From the NCBI GenBank assembly GCA_905221605.1, contig CAJNDS010002778.1, forward strand, positions 1 to 62,000: 62,000 nucleotides of DNA, read 5' to 3'. The translations under genes and the position numbers were made by a program. This document shows positions 16,901 through 27,949 of this stretch, piece after piece; within the stretch, counting starts at the first letter, position 1, and every line of letters begins with the position of its first letter. The stretch is from Symbiodinium natans (taxonomy: Eukaryota; Sar; Dinophyceae; Suessiales; Symbiodiniaceae). The notes under the pieces were generated by a model. It searched no databases, had not been told where the DNA came from, and worked only from the letters and a program-made list of their open reading frames with translations.

Positions 16901-19900
16901 TTTACTTCTGAAACTAACTTGTACATTTATGTGAACCCTCAAATATGCTATGCTTCATAACTAATCGGCCTTCAATGGCGCAAGTAGTTCAATTCATATA
17001 ACTGACCTCCAACTATGCTACACAGGTTTGCGAAGTTATTAATCGTTGAGATTTAAAACTTGCGCCCACGAAGGGGGGCACGAAAGCTCAGTGTTTAAAT
17101 GATGGGTTTCAGGTTGAGGATCGTTCGGGGAGGCGTGTTGCCACACGCATCTTCGTCTGCAGAAAGGGCTACCTGAGCAAGTGCCCATGATGGGTTTCAG
17201 GTTGAGGATTGAGGGCTTCACGTTCGTGGAGACTTGTTGCCATACGTATCTTTGAACAAAAACACAACCAATCTCGTGAACACTTGGGCATAAATAATGG
17301 TCATGGGATGGGCAATTTGAAAAGTTCCCGACTGTTTTTGCTCTTTGGCTGTGCTTGATTATTTGTTGGCGGACCTGTCTTGGCCTTTTGGTATTGGTCC
17401 TTGCGGTTTTGGCTTTGCCTTTGTTTCTTTTGGCTCTGTGCTTCAGCATCACGCCATTGAATTGGGTGAATCAGCACCCCCCCCCTCCCCCCTCAAAAAT
17501 AATACACAACAAAAAAGGCAAACAAACAGCGGCTGAGTTTTACCCCCTAACCGAACCAAGAATTGAGATCTTGCTGCGACACGGGTATGCAAACAGGCGT
17601 TGAGAGCAGCGGAGATGCTTGGGAAGTCCTGCGGATTATCCGCCAAATATTCGCCCACGAACTGAAGGATGCAGACCTGGAAACATGGATGCCTAGTATG
17701 CTTCTGGGTCATGGCCATCAGCTGTGGTTGCGCGGGAGTAGAAGAATGGAGGAATGGTGGCCATGACTGGTCGTGATGACGATGTAAAGCTGCGGTGCTC
17801 AGAAGTGATCATGGCCAAAATTTATTGAGCCCAAGTACTGCTGTGATGTATATGATGAAGAAGAGGAGGATCAGGGCCCACATCAAGGCCTTGGCATCCC
17901 AAGCCAACATTGTGAATGTGATGCAACGTCATCAACGGATTCTTTCAACTAACGTGTATACATGAGACATTGAACCCTCCTAGATTCCTAGATGTGTCCG
18001 TCACTATCTGCCTGCATCACCAGTCGTGACAGAAGAACATGTAAGTGGGTTGTTGTCAAAATGCTTGTTCCCGAAATTGACGTTAAATCGGAACTCCCTC
18101 GGTGCCGCCTTGTGTCCTGAAGGAAAAAGAAGCTGATTGAGATGGAGTAGCAAACGCGACATTTGAAGGATCCAAGCATGATTTCCTAGAAAGGGTGCTA
18201 GCGCGGACCATTTTTCAGGCGCTGCTGTCTGGAGTTCTGGCACAAGCGAAGGTTTCTCCGCTGTCGCCACTTGCGCGGCTCGAGCTCCAGCAAGCAAAGC
18301 GCTCTCGGTTCTATGGTGTTCCTTTGTGGTCTGCTAGAGGAGGAATGGGCCATGGTCTGCCGGGGGAGGTTGCGTTGACATTTTGCTAGCGCCGTGCTAG
18401 CGCGGCGCTAGCGCAAAACACTTTGCCGGATTTTCCAAGACCTGATACTACGACGTGATGAACGTCATCTTTTTCCTAGAACAACCTCTATCCTGGCAAC
18501 AGGCGCCCCGTCAATTCATAACGAAGCGGCGCGGGGTTTTTACACCACCCCGGATGTTGTACGCATATTTCGGGTGGTGCGCCTGGCTGGGCCTTCTCAA
18601 TCAATCTCTGTTGTGTTCGCTTAGTGGTGACATGCGAAACTTGAAATAATGTTTGTTGATTTTACCTAGCGCGAACCTAGCGTTTTCCTAGCGCCACACT
18701 GGGGTTTTAGGGGATCCCCCTCGGTGCCGCCTTATAGCAAAGACATGAAAATAGACCGGCCAAACCAATTAATGTAAATTAAAGTAACTGAGCAAACACG
18801 CGAATTTTGAACGCAACCCAAGTGTGAAATATATTGCAGGAAGTCCCAGTCTTGAGTGATGCCACAGGACTGACATCGCGAACCCTGCTTTAGTACCACT
18901 ACCTGCGCATCAAGCATCGTCAAACAGTTACGCGAGCCCGAAGTGTACTTGCCATGTAGTGCCTCTGGTGCAAGCAAAGCAGCCTTGAGCGAGCTCAGCA
19001 CGCCAAGAATCATAACTCTCAGATCAGAGAAGAAGCGCAGCACACGGAGCACACGAGCAACTCGGACCAACCGCAGCAATCCTGAGATGCAGATGTTATG
19101 GACGCGGCCATAGCATGCTGCAGTCAGTCAACAATTACATCTGGGCTCTTTCTGAGCTTACGTAGTTCCTAAGGCTGGCATCCTGCACACAAGCTTTGAG
19201 ATTGACGCAAGAAAAATGGCAAGCGCGGAGTTGCATGACCAGGGAGATGTCTGTTGCTTCAGAATTGCTCTAAGATAACATCTTGACACCCCCGCACACA
19301 TCCCAAGCCATGCTAGCTGAGGATCGTAGAATGCGAGCAGAGGACATATTTGGAGGTGGATCCGGAGCATCCCTCACGACCGCGAAAACGCGGGTCATGA
19401 TCTCATCCTCGGCTTCTTTATGACCCAAAGGCTTGCCCGCAGTTTCGCGCTGGTAGCCAGGTAGCCGCAATTGCCAACATCACCAGCACAGCATCCATGA
19501 TATTCCACTTGATGTCCGGGTTCTGACACGAGAACAAATATCTGCCTTCAGGCGTAGCATGCATCCGTTGGACTTTGGTTTTGCACTGCATGCGGGCCGA
19601 TAATCCCTGATGCCTGATGTGTCTCTATTTCTGTGCAGACCTTGCCTCTGCTGGCAGTACGGTTTTGGACGTGTATTTCTACGGGTCGTTTGATGTACTG
19701 ATAGCACTTAGGGTTATGTTTTCTGAATTCTATGTAGGAGTTCCTTGGGTTTTCGGAATGTGGGAAAAAGACAGCTGGCATGTCATGACACATATGACAC
19801 GCCTGACCCCATTCCCATTTTCTCTGTGGCACAGGCCTTCCATGCGAAGCCGAAGAATAAGCTCGGCTGTGAACAACACCGTGAATGTCAGGTTTGCCTC

Positions 19901-19905
19901 GGGAC
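13930..19905 (-). CDS. Voltage-gated cation channel with C-terminal EF-hands (multi-exon, partial)
   Basis: A membrane ion channel opened by voltage. Coding pieces in order: S2 NLTFTVLFTAELILRLRME (19837-19895 region); S2-S3 GRYLFSCQNPDIKWNIMD and AVLVMLAI (19545 down to about 19455); S4 voltage sensor LLRLVRVARVLRVLRFF with Arg every third residue and the S4-S5 linker (19081 to about 18980); pore with filter ISGGISWGE (about 15835-15735); post-S6 VTGVFVDRSAAM plus a helix (about 14740-14620); EF-hand DTDNSGNVEWEEF (about 14395-14275); second, weaker EF-hand DFDNKGYIE and EFADCLLEMHGVAHSIDIA (14172 to about 13930). Two introns are exact and GC-AG: 19546-19836 and 14173-14274. One domain plus EF-hands is a common dinoflagellate layout. 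S1 and S5 were not placed. A frame upstream of S2 with an S1-like segment is cut by an in-frame TGA near 19913. Confidence 0.85.
16000..17960. other. Intron-like DNA within the channel gene
   Basis: AT-rich compared with the rest and without convincing exons. It holds an 88-bp tandem repeat (listed separately). The S5 exon should lie between about 15.9 and 18.9 kb but was not recognised. Confidence 0.4.
17099..17257. repeat. About 88-bp tandem repeat, two diverged copies
   Basis: The 22-base start atgatgggtttcaggttgag + ga recurs at 17099 and 17187. The copies then drift but share the gttgcca-ac-cgtatct segment. Imperfect, so older than the element repeats. Confidence 0.7.
18112..18733. mobile_element. 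About 606-bp insertion flanked by a 16-bp direct repeat, CTAGCG-rich
   Basis: The 16-mer ccctcggtgccgcctt occurs at 18096-18111 and 18718-18733, consistent with a target-site duplication around 18112-18717. Inside are seven CTAGCG motifs clustered at about 18197, 18384-18412 and 18665-18693. No coding sense, terminal inverted repeats or poly-A tail were recognised. A 16-bp duplication fits retroposition (SINE or retrogene type). It lies in the channel gene downstream of the S4 exon. Confidence 0.5.
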
Positions 19906-19999
19906 TGTCGGTTCATTTCTCAAGGATCTCAAGGCAGGAGATGATGACCAAGGACATCACTCCCACCTAAACCTGTACTGTGTTGTGCCACACGGATCT

Positions 20000-22215
20000 T
20001 TCAGACCCTCTGGAATGCGGTGTTTTTGCGGTGCTCGGCTGTAACAGAGAGCCGAAGACAAGCGGTCTTGCCTCGAGCTTGTCACGTCAAAGAACTCGTG
20101 ATCTGTCGTTGCATGGAAGGTGGAACTCTTGAACTCTTGTTGTGTACGGTGCAAGACTGGCCGGCCGCGTGCTTTGAAGGCTGCCAATTGTGTTACGTAC
20201 AGTGGAGAACATCGACCCACTCACACCACTAGATAAACTCCATGGAATGCCTCAGTGTGTGTGATGCCCAAGGCCCAAGATTGGATTCTCAAACTCTCAT
20301 TGAAGGCACCGCCAAAGCGATTATTGAATCAAGCTGCCACTCGAAAAAACTCAGGTGCCTCATGGCTGGGCTGCTGCACTGAATAGTCTGCCTGTCATGG
20401 AAGCAAAACCAGAACGCAAGCTGTGACGTTCAGCCGCAGGCTGTCTTATACTTTCTTTGTCTTTTCTCCTCTCTATATTCTATGCTTGATTCGTCATAGT
20501 CGGAGTGATCATCTTAGGCCTGGATGCCAAAAAGAATGGCATTAGTCAGAATGAGTAGTGCAGCGCATGCTTCAGCAGCGGAACCACAGCACCTTTCGCG
20601 CTTGTCAAAAATGGTACGAGACATGTCTAAGGTCCGATATTGACTGGAGCAGAGCATTCTTGCAGCGCAAGCCACATTTTCATGCAGCTGTTCAGACCTT
20701 TGGTCAGGGACACATGGTTCTCCTCCTCAGCCATGTCCTTCATTTCTGACGGCAAAGCGCTGAGTGACGCCCTTGGCTCTGCACCAGATTACGACCTTCC
20801 TGCGAGCACGTAATGTCGTAAAATTGTAGTAGGAAAAACCGAATGCATCCATGTCTCATCACATTCTTGCCTTGGTGTGCGCACGCCAAGACTTCAGCAG
20901 TTGGTAGCGGGGCATATGTTGCATTGCTCTCATCAAGATATGGCGTCTGACTCGTGGCCTCGCGTGGATGAGAAGTGATGTGACGGTGATGTGCTTCTTC
21001 CCCCCTTGAAAAATCTAAGAATCTTACCAGATGTTTGAGAGAGCGGGTTGTGTAGTGACAGGCTTTGCAGCTTTTCTCTTGGTCCATCGAGCTTCATGTG
21101 TTCTTCCCATTCCACATTTGTAGGCTCTTGGCCGGCTCTGCTAGGCTACGGAGTGCTTGCTTCTGTCCTGAGGGTCCGAAGTTGTGTGTTGATTTCATCT
21201 GTTCTGGACTTTGGCTTCGAGTTGACCATCGGAGGACCCGTCTGTGCGAGCACACTCAATGCTTCCGAACACTCGACCGGCCTTTGCCAGGGTTGTACAA
21301 ATTCAGCAGATTCCACGACCCATCTTTGGCAAATGCACAGCATTCGAATCCACGGTTTGGTGGTTAGCACTTCTTGCCCTGTCAGTTAATATCATGACGC
21401 ATCAAGGAACAAACCTCGGCCTCAACCATTGTCACTCCTTGCATTCTCTTTGTCTCACTGCCTAAACGAAGAGGCTGGAGAATGCTGGTGCCATCACGGG
21501 CAAAGAAGCCCATACTGGCACTTACTACGAGCTAAGGCCACTTCAGCCACTTCCCAAACGCCTTAACATCAGATCCACACGGTCTTTTGCACAGGGCGGC
21601 GGCTGAGGCCAATGGCCGCGCAGGTGACAAGAACATAAGCTTGTGAACCCCTGTAAGTCCGAAGCCGAAGCCGCAGGAGAACCCAAAAGCCCGATGATGA
21701 GCACAATGCCCACAGTGCGCTACGAGTGCGATGCAATCTGCAGATTCTGCAAAGGAGGTGCTTTTCGTTCCTTTCCTCTGTGTATCTTCAGTGAACACGC
21801 TCTCCTGCACCTGACCACGTTGCGAAGGTTTTTGGGAACAGGGAAGATAGAGAAGCAACAGCAACAGTTCTCTGAACTTGCCAAGATTCGGAACACATCG
21901 CTGTTACATAACTTGGGCTCAGACAGACGTGATCGAATAGATCGGTGCAACTTTCGATTCCTCTGCTGGCCGGAAAACCTATCAACAGAGTCGACAGGGC
22001 TCTGGGGCAGCCTCTGATTCAACATGGTTGGACTGGTCATGCGGATGCTTTGCCCTCTGCCGCTTCACCTCCAGTGTCGCTTCATCAGTTCGATGCAGCA
22101 TGACGCCGACCACTCCTGCCACTCGCCTTAGGGTCATCGTGGTGTGAATATGGGTGACTGCGCATGCTCATGAGATGCTGTCAGATTTCATCAAGCGAAT
22201 CCGTGCTTCAGAGGA
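20000..22215. other. No gene assigned; one possible membrane-segment exon
   Basis: Short minus-strand frames only. Near 21722-21650 the minus strand reads TVGIVLIIGLLGSPAASAS, a possible membrane-spanning or signal-like segment, but no neighbouring exon supports a gene model. Confidence 0.3.
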
Positions 22216-22224
22216 GTCAAGTCA

Positions 22225-23162
22225 CTCGGTCTGCTCTACCAGGAGGTCTTGAATCTGCTGCTCCTCCAAGCAGTGGGAACATAGGGGCTTTGTGCTTTGC
22301 TGCTACACTGCTACACCTCCGTGTGAGTTGCGCTACATTTCGGATGATCTGGCTGGTCGCTGCCAACTGTTTCAAGGCACTTGCGGCCTGTTGCCGAAGC
22401 ACCGCCTGGATGGAATCGAGCAGCTCGGACGCTTGCAGCGCATTCTGCTCCTTGACCTTGTCGGTTCCCCCGGGCCTGATCGTGATCAGCTTCGCAGCGG
22501 TAGGTGCGACCCCTCGATCATGTGTGGTCATACGCATGCAGCAACACAAGCTCTGCTGTAGACAGCTCTATGCAGTCGTATCCAGTCGTTCATCCTCGAA
22601 CTACTGACCCCATCTGCCTCGGCATTCTTTACTGTTGAGGCCATAGCATTGCCGACGGAAGGCTGTGAGAAGCTGATGGCTAATCGGAGCCAAGTTGCGG
22701 CGCGGAGAGGAGCCAACCGTTGCTTCATACTGCTACTTCCGAAGGCCGGCAGTGCAATGCACATCTGCGTGAATCTGACTGAGCCAGGAGCAGCTCCGAT
22801 CTCGCACTCTGTGGCATCCGTGAAGGGCAACGCCTCATTGCGCTCTCACGCGAACACGCAACTTTCATTGCTGTAGGCTCCAGCTCCGTACTTCAGCCAC
22901 GCAGCTGCATTCATGGGGTCTCGCCACCAATGGTTGCCGGTCGCAAGGGTAACCTAGAAAGAAGAGGTTCTGAGGTTCCAGACTTCGCCGAGGGTACGAG
23001 ACTGCTTAGCCGTGACCCTTCCCACGCCTGAACGATCTTCTCCTCGCCTGCCCATTCCAAACCATTATCCTCAATCGGGGCAAACGAGGAACTTCCGAGC
23101 TTTTCCCTTTGCAGTAGCTGGGGTGCCACTCCCCAAAACACACCAAAAATCACAGCCAACAC
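22225..23162 (-). CDS. Unidentified exon cluster with membrane segment and helical region
   Basis: Three minus-strand stretches look coding. The upstream one (23162-22911) has a hydrophobic start (LAVIFGVFWGVAPQLL) and an acidic middle. The next (about 22830-22610) has LPAFGSSSMKQRLAPLRAA. The last (about 22530-22350) is a helical Ala/Gln-rich segment (LLDSIQAVLRQQAASALKQL). Order and spacing suit exons of one gene, but the joins were not determined and no family is recognised. Confidence 0.35.
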
Positions 23163-23949
23163 AGAGCGAAAACAAAGCGAAGCGGCCTAGGAGAGCTAGG
23201 AAAGGGCAAAGCAAGGCAAAGCAATGCAAAGAACTTGAATGTTTCCATGTATCAAATCTGTATCAAATGTGCACTTTTGTGCACTTTTGTCGCGACTTCG
23301 TGTGCGAAAAAAGCTCCTCTTGCTACTGGGGCCCGGACAGCAAAGCGCACAATCCGCATCCCGCGGTCGCTGTTGCACGATGCGCACTCCAGGGTGATGA
23401 AATCCAAAGGGCTGTTCCTAGGAAATCGTGTGGGAAGCTGTGCTAGGATCTTTTGGCAATTTTGGGAGCATCCACTGCGTGTACTGAGATTCCAGCAGAT
23501 GTTGGAAATCACCGTAGGTGCTGGCAATCGTGAACTGCAAAGTCCTGCCGCTGAGGTGGCGAAGCAATGGCAGAGCATCCATGCGGCTCCTGTTTACCGT
23601 CTCTGCACAGCTTCGGACATCTGTGAAAGTGCTTCCATTTCGGAATGGTGTGCCAGAGCAGTCCCGCCATAGGATGTGGCCAGTTCAGGCAAATAGAACC
23701 TGAGACCGACCCTCCCGACGACATGTCCCGATATCAAACAACCCGAGAGGGCACGCTCTGCACTTTTTGGCGTCGTGTTTTGCTGTGCAGCACTAATGCC
23801 CCAGGATTGCAGTGACGACGGTGCGCTCCTCTAAAGTGGCTGTGACGATTTCTGGGCATTTGGTTCTCTGTGACCTGTTGTGCCCCTAATCTAGATCGCA
23901 CCCGTTGGCATCCGTATCTACCTTTATTTAAGCTCCAGTCCGTGTTTGG

Positions 23950-25325
23950 CTAGGACCCGAAGCTGCACCTCTTTGTCTGACTTGAGCTGTGCCAACGGTG
24001 TGCTGCTTCCACGAGCTCATGCACTCGCTTGGCTTCCAGCTTTCCTGGCGGCGCTTCGAAATACCATTTTGACCTGAAGAACATATGTGCGCACGGACTT
24101 GTACACCGCACGCTTCTGAACATCCAAGTGGGCAGAACTGGATGGCAGAATTGGAAACATTTGGAGCGCTCAAATCGAGAGATTGCAGCTCTGGTCTTGC
24201 AAACAGAGCTCTGCTTACGTGCCTGGCCTGTCACTGCTCGTGTCGAAGTCAATATACTGCACTTCGTCTGTGCCTGTGAGGTCTGCAACTGTACATATGA
24301 CCGCTCTTTGTCGAAGGCATTTTTTTGAACGACAGATTCTCTGCAGGCAAACATAGTCTTCGGCCATAGAGGTAGCGATTGAGGAGGCCCCATCCAAAGG
24401 CCTGCATCAGCAGGTTCCCATGGTTCAGTTCCCGCTGAGTCACTAAGATTTAGAAGTCATATCCTGGTGAGTGTTCTTCCTTTTCTTAGCCAAAGCCGCG
24501 CGTCTCTGTGACAAGCGTTTCTCGGCCAACCCAAAGGTGAACACAGCTGCACTATGTCCAATGCATCAAATGGTTCTATTGCAACGGTTGCTCCGCCTGC
24601 CAGGTTGGCACTGTAGCATAGATGTTGCCCGAGATGGTCCAGGCCTCCATATGTTGGGACAGAAGCTGTGCTCTGCGATCAAGTCAGAGGCAAGCCACGT
24701 GCAAGCCATGTAATGCCAAGGTCATTCGAGAAACAGAAGCCGCTTCTTTGCCAGGCTGCGTCTGTGCCACCTACGAAGGTGGAAGCCGCGACCTGCTGCG
24801 ACGGGCCTCAGGCCGAAGAATGGAGATCAGAGTCGGTGCAATGCACGTGAACATCAAGCCCCCCCGGCCCCCCCCTCCCCCCCGCCCCCTCACTCGGTGT
24901 TTGCAGCGCCTCAGTTGAATCTGACTTAACTCTGAACTAACCTGATTCAACCTCTCATGTCCGCATCTTACGCTCATTCCGGGCTGCAAAGCCCGACCCG
25001 GTCCGCAGAGCTCTGCCCCAGTTCTGACATGGTTCCTGAATCCACAGTTTTTGCTATGGAAGTGATCCCCAGTGTCAGGTTTGTGGTGACAAAGACTTCT
25101 GTGAGCCAGAGCTCCGGCTCCCTGTTGCAAGCCGATTGTTTTGGGTGTTGTCCAGAGCTGATGAAGAATCGTCGGACCGTCCGCTTAGGGCTCTGCATTC
25201 TGGCTAAGTGCGGAGCTGCTAAAGGAGACCTGCCCAGGCTCAGATTTGTTTCCTCCAGCCGGCTCCTGAAGTCCAAGTTCTGCCAACTCATGCCCAACCG
25301 GTGACTCTGCAAATTGCATCGCATG
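23950..25325 (-). CDS. Unidentified exon cluster
   Basis: Minus-strand coding-like pieces: about 25290-24980 (EETNLSLGRSPLAA, then LWLTEVFVTTNLTLGITSI), about 24330-24215 (ICTVADLTGTDEVQYIDFD) and about 24080-23960 (WYFEAPPGKLEAKRVHELVEAA). Between them are intron-like stretches, including a C-rich run at 24858-24890. No domain recognised; these may be exons of one or two genes. Confidence 0.3.
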
Positions 25326-25855
25326 TTCTGCCCTTTCCGTCCTGGACTTCGTACGTCATTGCTGCCCAGCGCCCCTCTGGTGGGAAAACATCGGAAGGCG
25401 GAATGTAGACCACCCGCCTAAGCAGGCATGACTCCGAGTGGACCGACTAATATGACTAAGGCCGCTCGACAGCACGGGGGCAACATCAACTTGCAAAGAC
25501 ACCTTCTAATCCCATGCAGCATAGAACAGCCTTGCCGGCATGGCGGATTGAGATTGCGTCAAACTGACAAAGAAGGTTTGGAAATAGTCTTGGCCCTTAG
25601 AGGCTTCGCTCACCTGGTTTGAGCTGCGACTGCGACGCTCCTGTTTCCGTGCATTTCTTTCGGGTGCGGTGCCGTCGTTGCTTTTTAATCGCCTCGGGTA
25701 ACTGCTGAATGGGCATCTGCCCGCACAATGCTTCTGGGGCAGTTTGACAGTTTGCCTGTTCTGATGCTGGATGTCTGTGAAAAGCTGCTAACACGATGCA
25801 CCTTGTCACATCTACTGATTGGCGGGGCACGCTCCACACCGATTCGGACCCGTGT

Positions 25856-25856
<1 letters not shown>

Positions 25857-25936
<80 letters not shown>

Positions 25937-25955
25937 GGAAAGAGGGAGAGAGTGA
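25857..25955. repeat. GA microsatellite (polypurine)
   Basis: Almost pure GA over about 95 bases with CAG interruptions; it creates a spurious RE-repeat frame on one strand and an SL-repeat frame on the other. Confidence 0.95.
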
Positions 25956-26159
25956 GGCAGACAGAGAGACACAGAGACACAGGGAGGAAGAGGGAATGCT
26001 TCTTCCAGGGATGCATCCCCTTTTTTAAATGACCAGCCGTTGATTCTTTTGGGCAGAAGCCTGTGCAGAGCATCCAGCTCGAAATGAGTCAACATGTTCG
26101 CATGTGTTCGCACCTGTAAGTCGAGTGCAAAAGTTGCATACCGATGCGAAGGTTCAGGT

Positions 26160-27630
26160 GTGCGGTCCAAGCCACCCTAAGGCATCTGTCACCTTAAATG
26201 GCAGCTCGTAGTCCTTTGGCTCTGGCAGACACATGTACATGTCGAACTTCTTGGCATTGCAACACAGCCTATCCTTGATGGAAGTGGCAGCGTACTTCGG
26301 GTCTGTCCCGTATGTTCTGTAGTTCTGCGAAGTCTCGTACCTGCCACCGGATCTTGGACTCACAGCTATCTTTGGTTGTGTCTATTCGGAAAGCGGGGAA
26401 GCTGAACACGGAAGAGTCAACATGTGGTTCGACTTGCCACCGTAAATAGGCATGGGCACAAAGCACCACTGGATGGCAATGAGGTGATGAGGTATTGGAG
26501 AGCTCTGCCTCCCTCCTGCGGAACAGCTAGTTGAAGCTGCAACATGGCGCCAAAACTCTCTTCTGCATGGCGGCTTCTGTTTCAACAAAGGCTGTCCACA
26601 ACAGTCCTCATACCCATGCAGTTGGCACACCGTGGCTTGGCCTTGATGCGTGCAAACGTGCGAAGTGGCTGGGGGTCAGAGGGACTGAGAGATCCAGAGT
26701 GAAGAGCATGAGAGGGAGTGCTGAGGCCAGCGCCAGCTGGAGTCGGACAGGCCGTGTGTTGAGCAACGGGGTTGCTGGCAGCGGGGAGAGACTTTAAACA
26801 GAGGTGTAATGGGAGCCTGAAAGCCTACATTCTCAACAAATTGGGAACGGCACTGCTCCTGTCTCTTTCCGCGGGATTCACGTGCGCAAACCGATGAGGT
26901 GCCAGGGAATCAGAGCTGGGTCTGTGCTGCTTCAACTACATCTCATCTCGAAGGTTTGGGCATAAACAGAAAGTTGTCGAAGGGCAACAAGAAAGTTAAA
27001 CCGGTTGCAGATGATAACAACCTTGCCGAAAGTCGATCTTGAACGAACAGAGGCAAGCCTAAGGGGAAGGACAAACGATGCATCCGCCACACGTCGGGTA
27101 CATGACCGCAAACAGAAACAGCAATACACAGCGGTGCAAGCTCCCCAAAATTTATCAAACAACCTCCAGCCCGAGCCGGTCAAAGCATAGTCTGAGTGGT
27201 GGTCATGGTCTGTAGATGAAGGGTCGGGACCATACCATCGCATGCGATGCAGAGCTAGGTATCCGGCTTCTCGATGACTCAAACTTGTTTCTCTGATGCT
27301 CTGGGGCTTGGAGTGGGTGATCACTGCCCGGTTTGTGAGGGCATGGCCAGCGCAAGGCTCTGTAGATCTGCCTTACCGTGTGAACAGAAAGAGCCTTGAA
27401 TACAGAATGGGGAAGATGTTGTCGATGTCAGCAGAGCCATCTTGGAAGGCACATGCCTTAGTGATCCACAGGAACTCAGAGGAACAAAACACCTTTTTCT
27501 CATGATTCAAAGAGCGATGCGCCGCTGCGTCGCTGATCGTTACCGGCATCGGGGCTCCCACCACAAGCACAAGCCATAAAGCTGCCGCCATAGCAGTCAG
27601 TGAAACTGTCAGAAGTCGTGCCAGAAACAA
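26160..27630 (-). CDS. Unidentified exon-like stretches, one with a membrane segment
   Basis: The minus strand near 27630-27380 begins with a hydrophobic stretch (LLTVSLTAMAAALWLVLVVG), then FLWITKACAFQDGSADIDN. Near 26420-26330 and 26330-26170 the strand reads SFPAFRIDTTKDSC and KDRLCCNAKKFDMYMCLPEP. They are consistent with a membrane protein split over exons, but joins and family are unknown. Confidence 0.28.
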
Positions 27631-27949
27631 GTTAGCTATAGGACCTATTGGAATTTTTGCTTCCTAACTGCTTGCACCTCTCGACCCACCCAAGTTTGGA
27701 GTTTCCGGCAGAATCTTGTGCAATCGCATCATGTGCCAAACTCTTTCTGAGCCGGTTTACCTGCAGTGCGCACACGCTAACACATGTAATGCATCTAACG
27801 ACGGCTTCTGGACACACAGGAGCTGTGCTTTTGCTGTCGCAGGCGGGATCTCCACGCTCAACATTGAGACGGGACTGCGCGGATGCACCATAGGGGGACA
27901 TAAGAGTACCTACAGCATGTCCAATCTCCAGAGGTGGAACTTGCACCTC

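Noticed and set aside
25728-26170. Frames rich in RE or SL dipeptides
   Set aside because: Products of the GA microsatellite.
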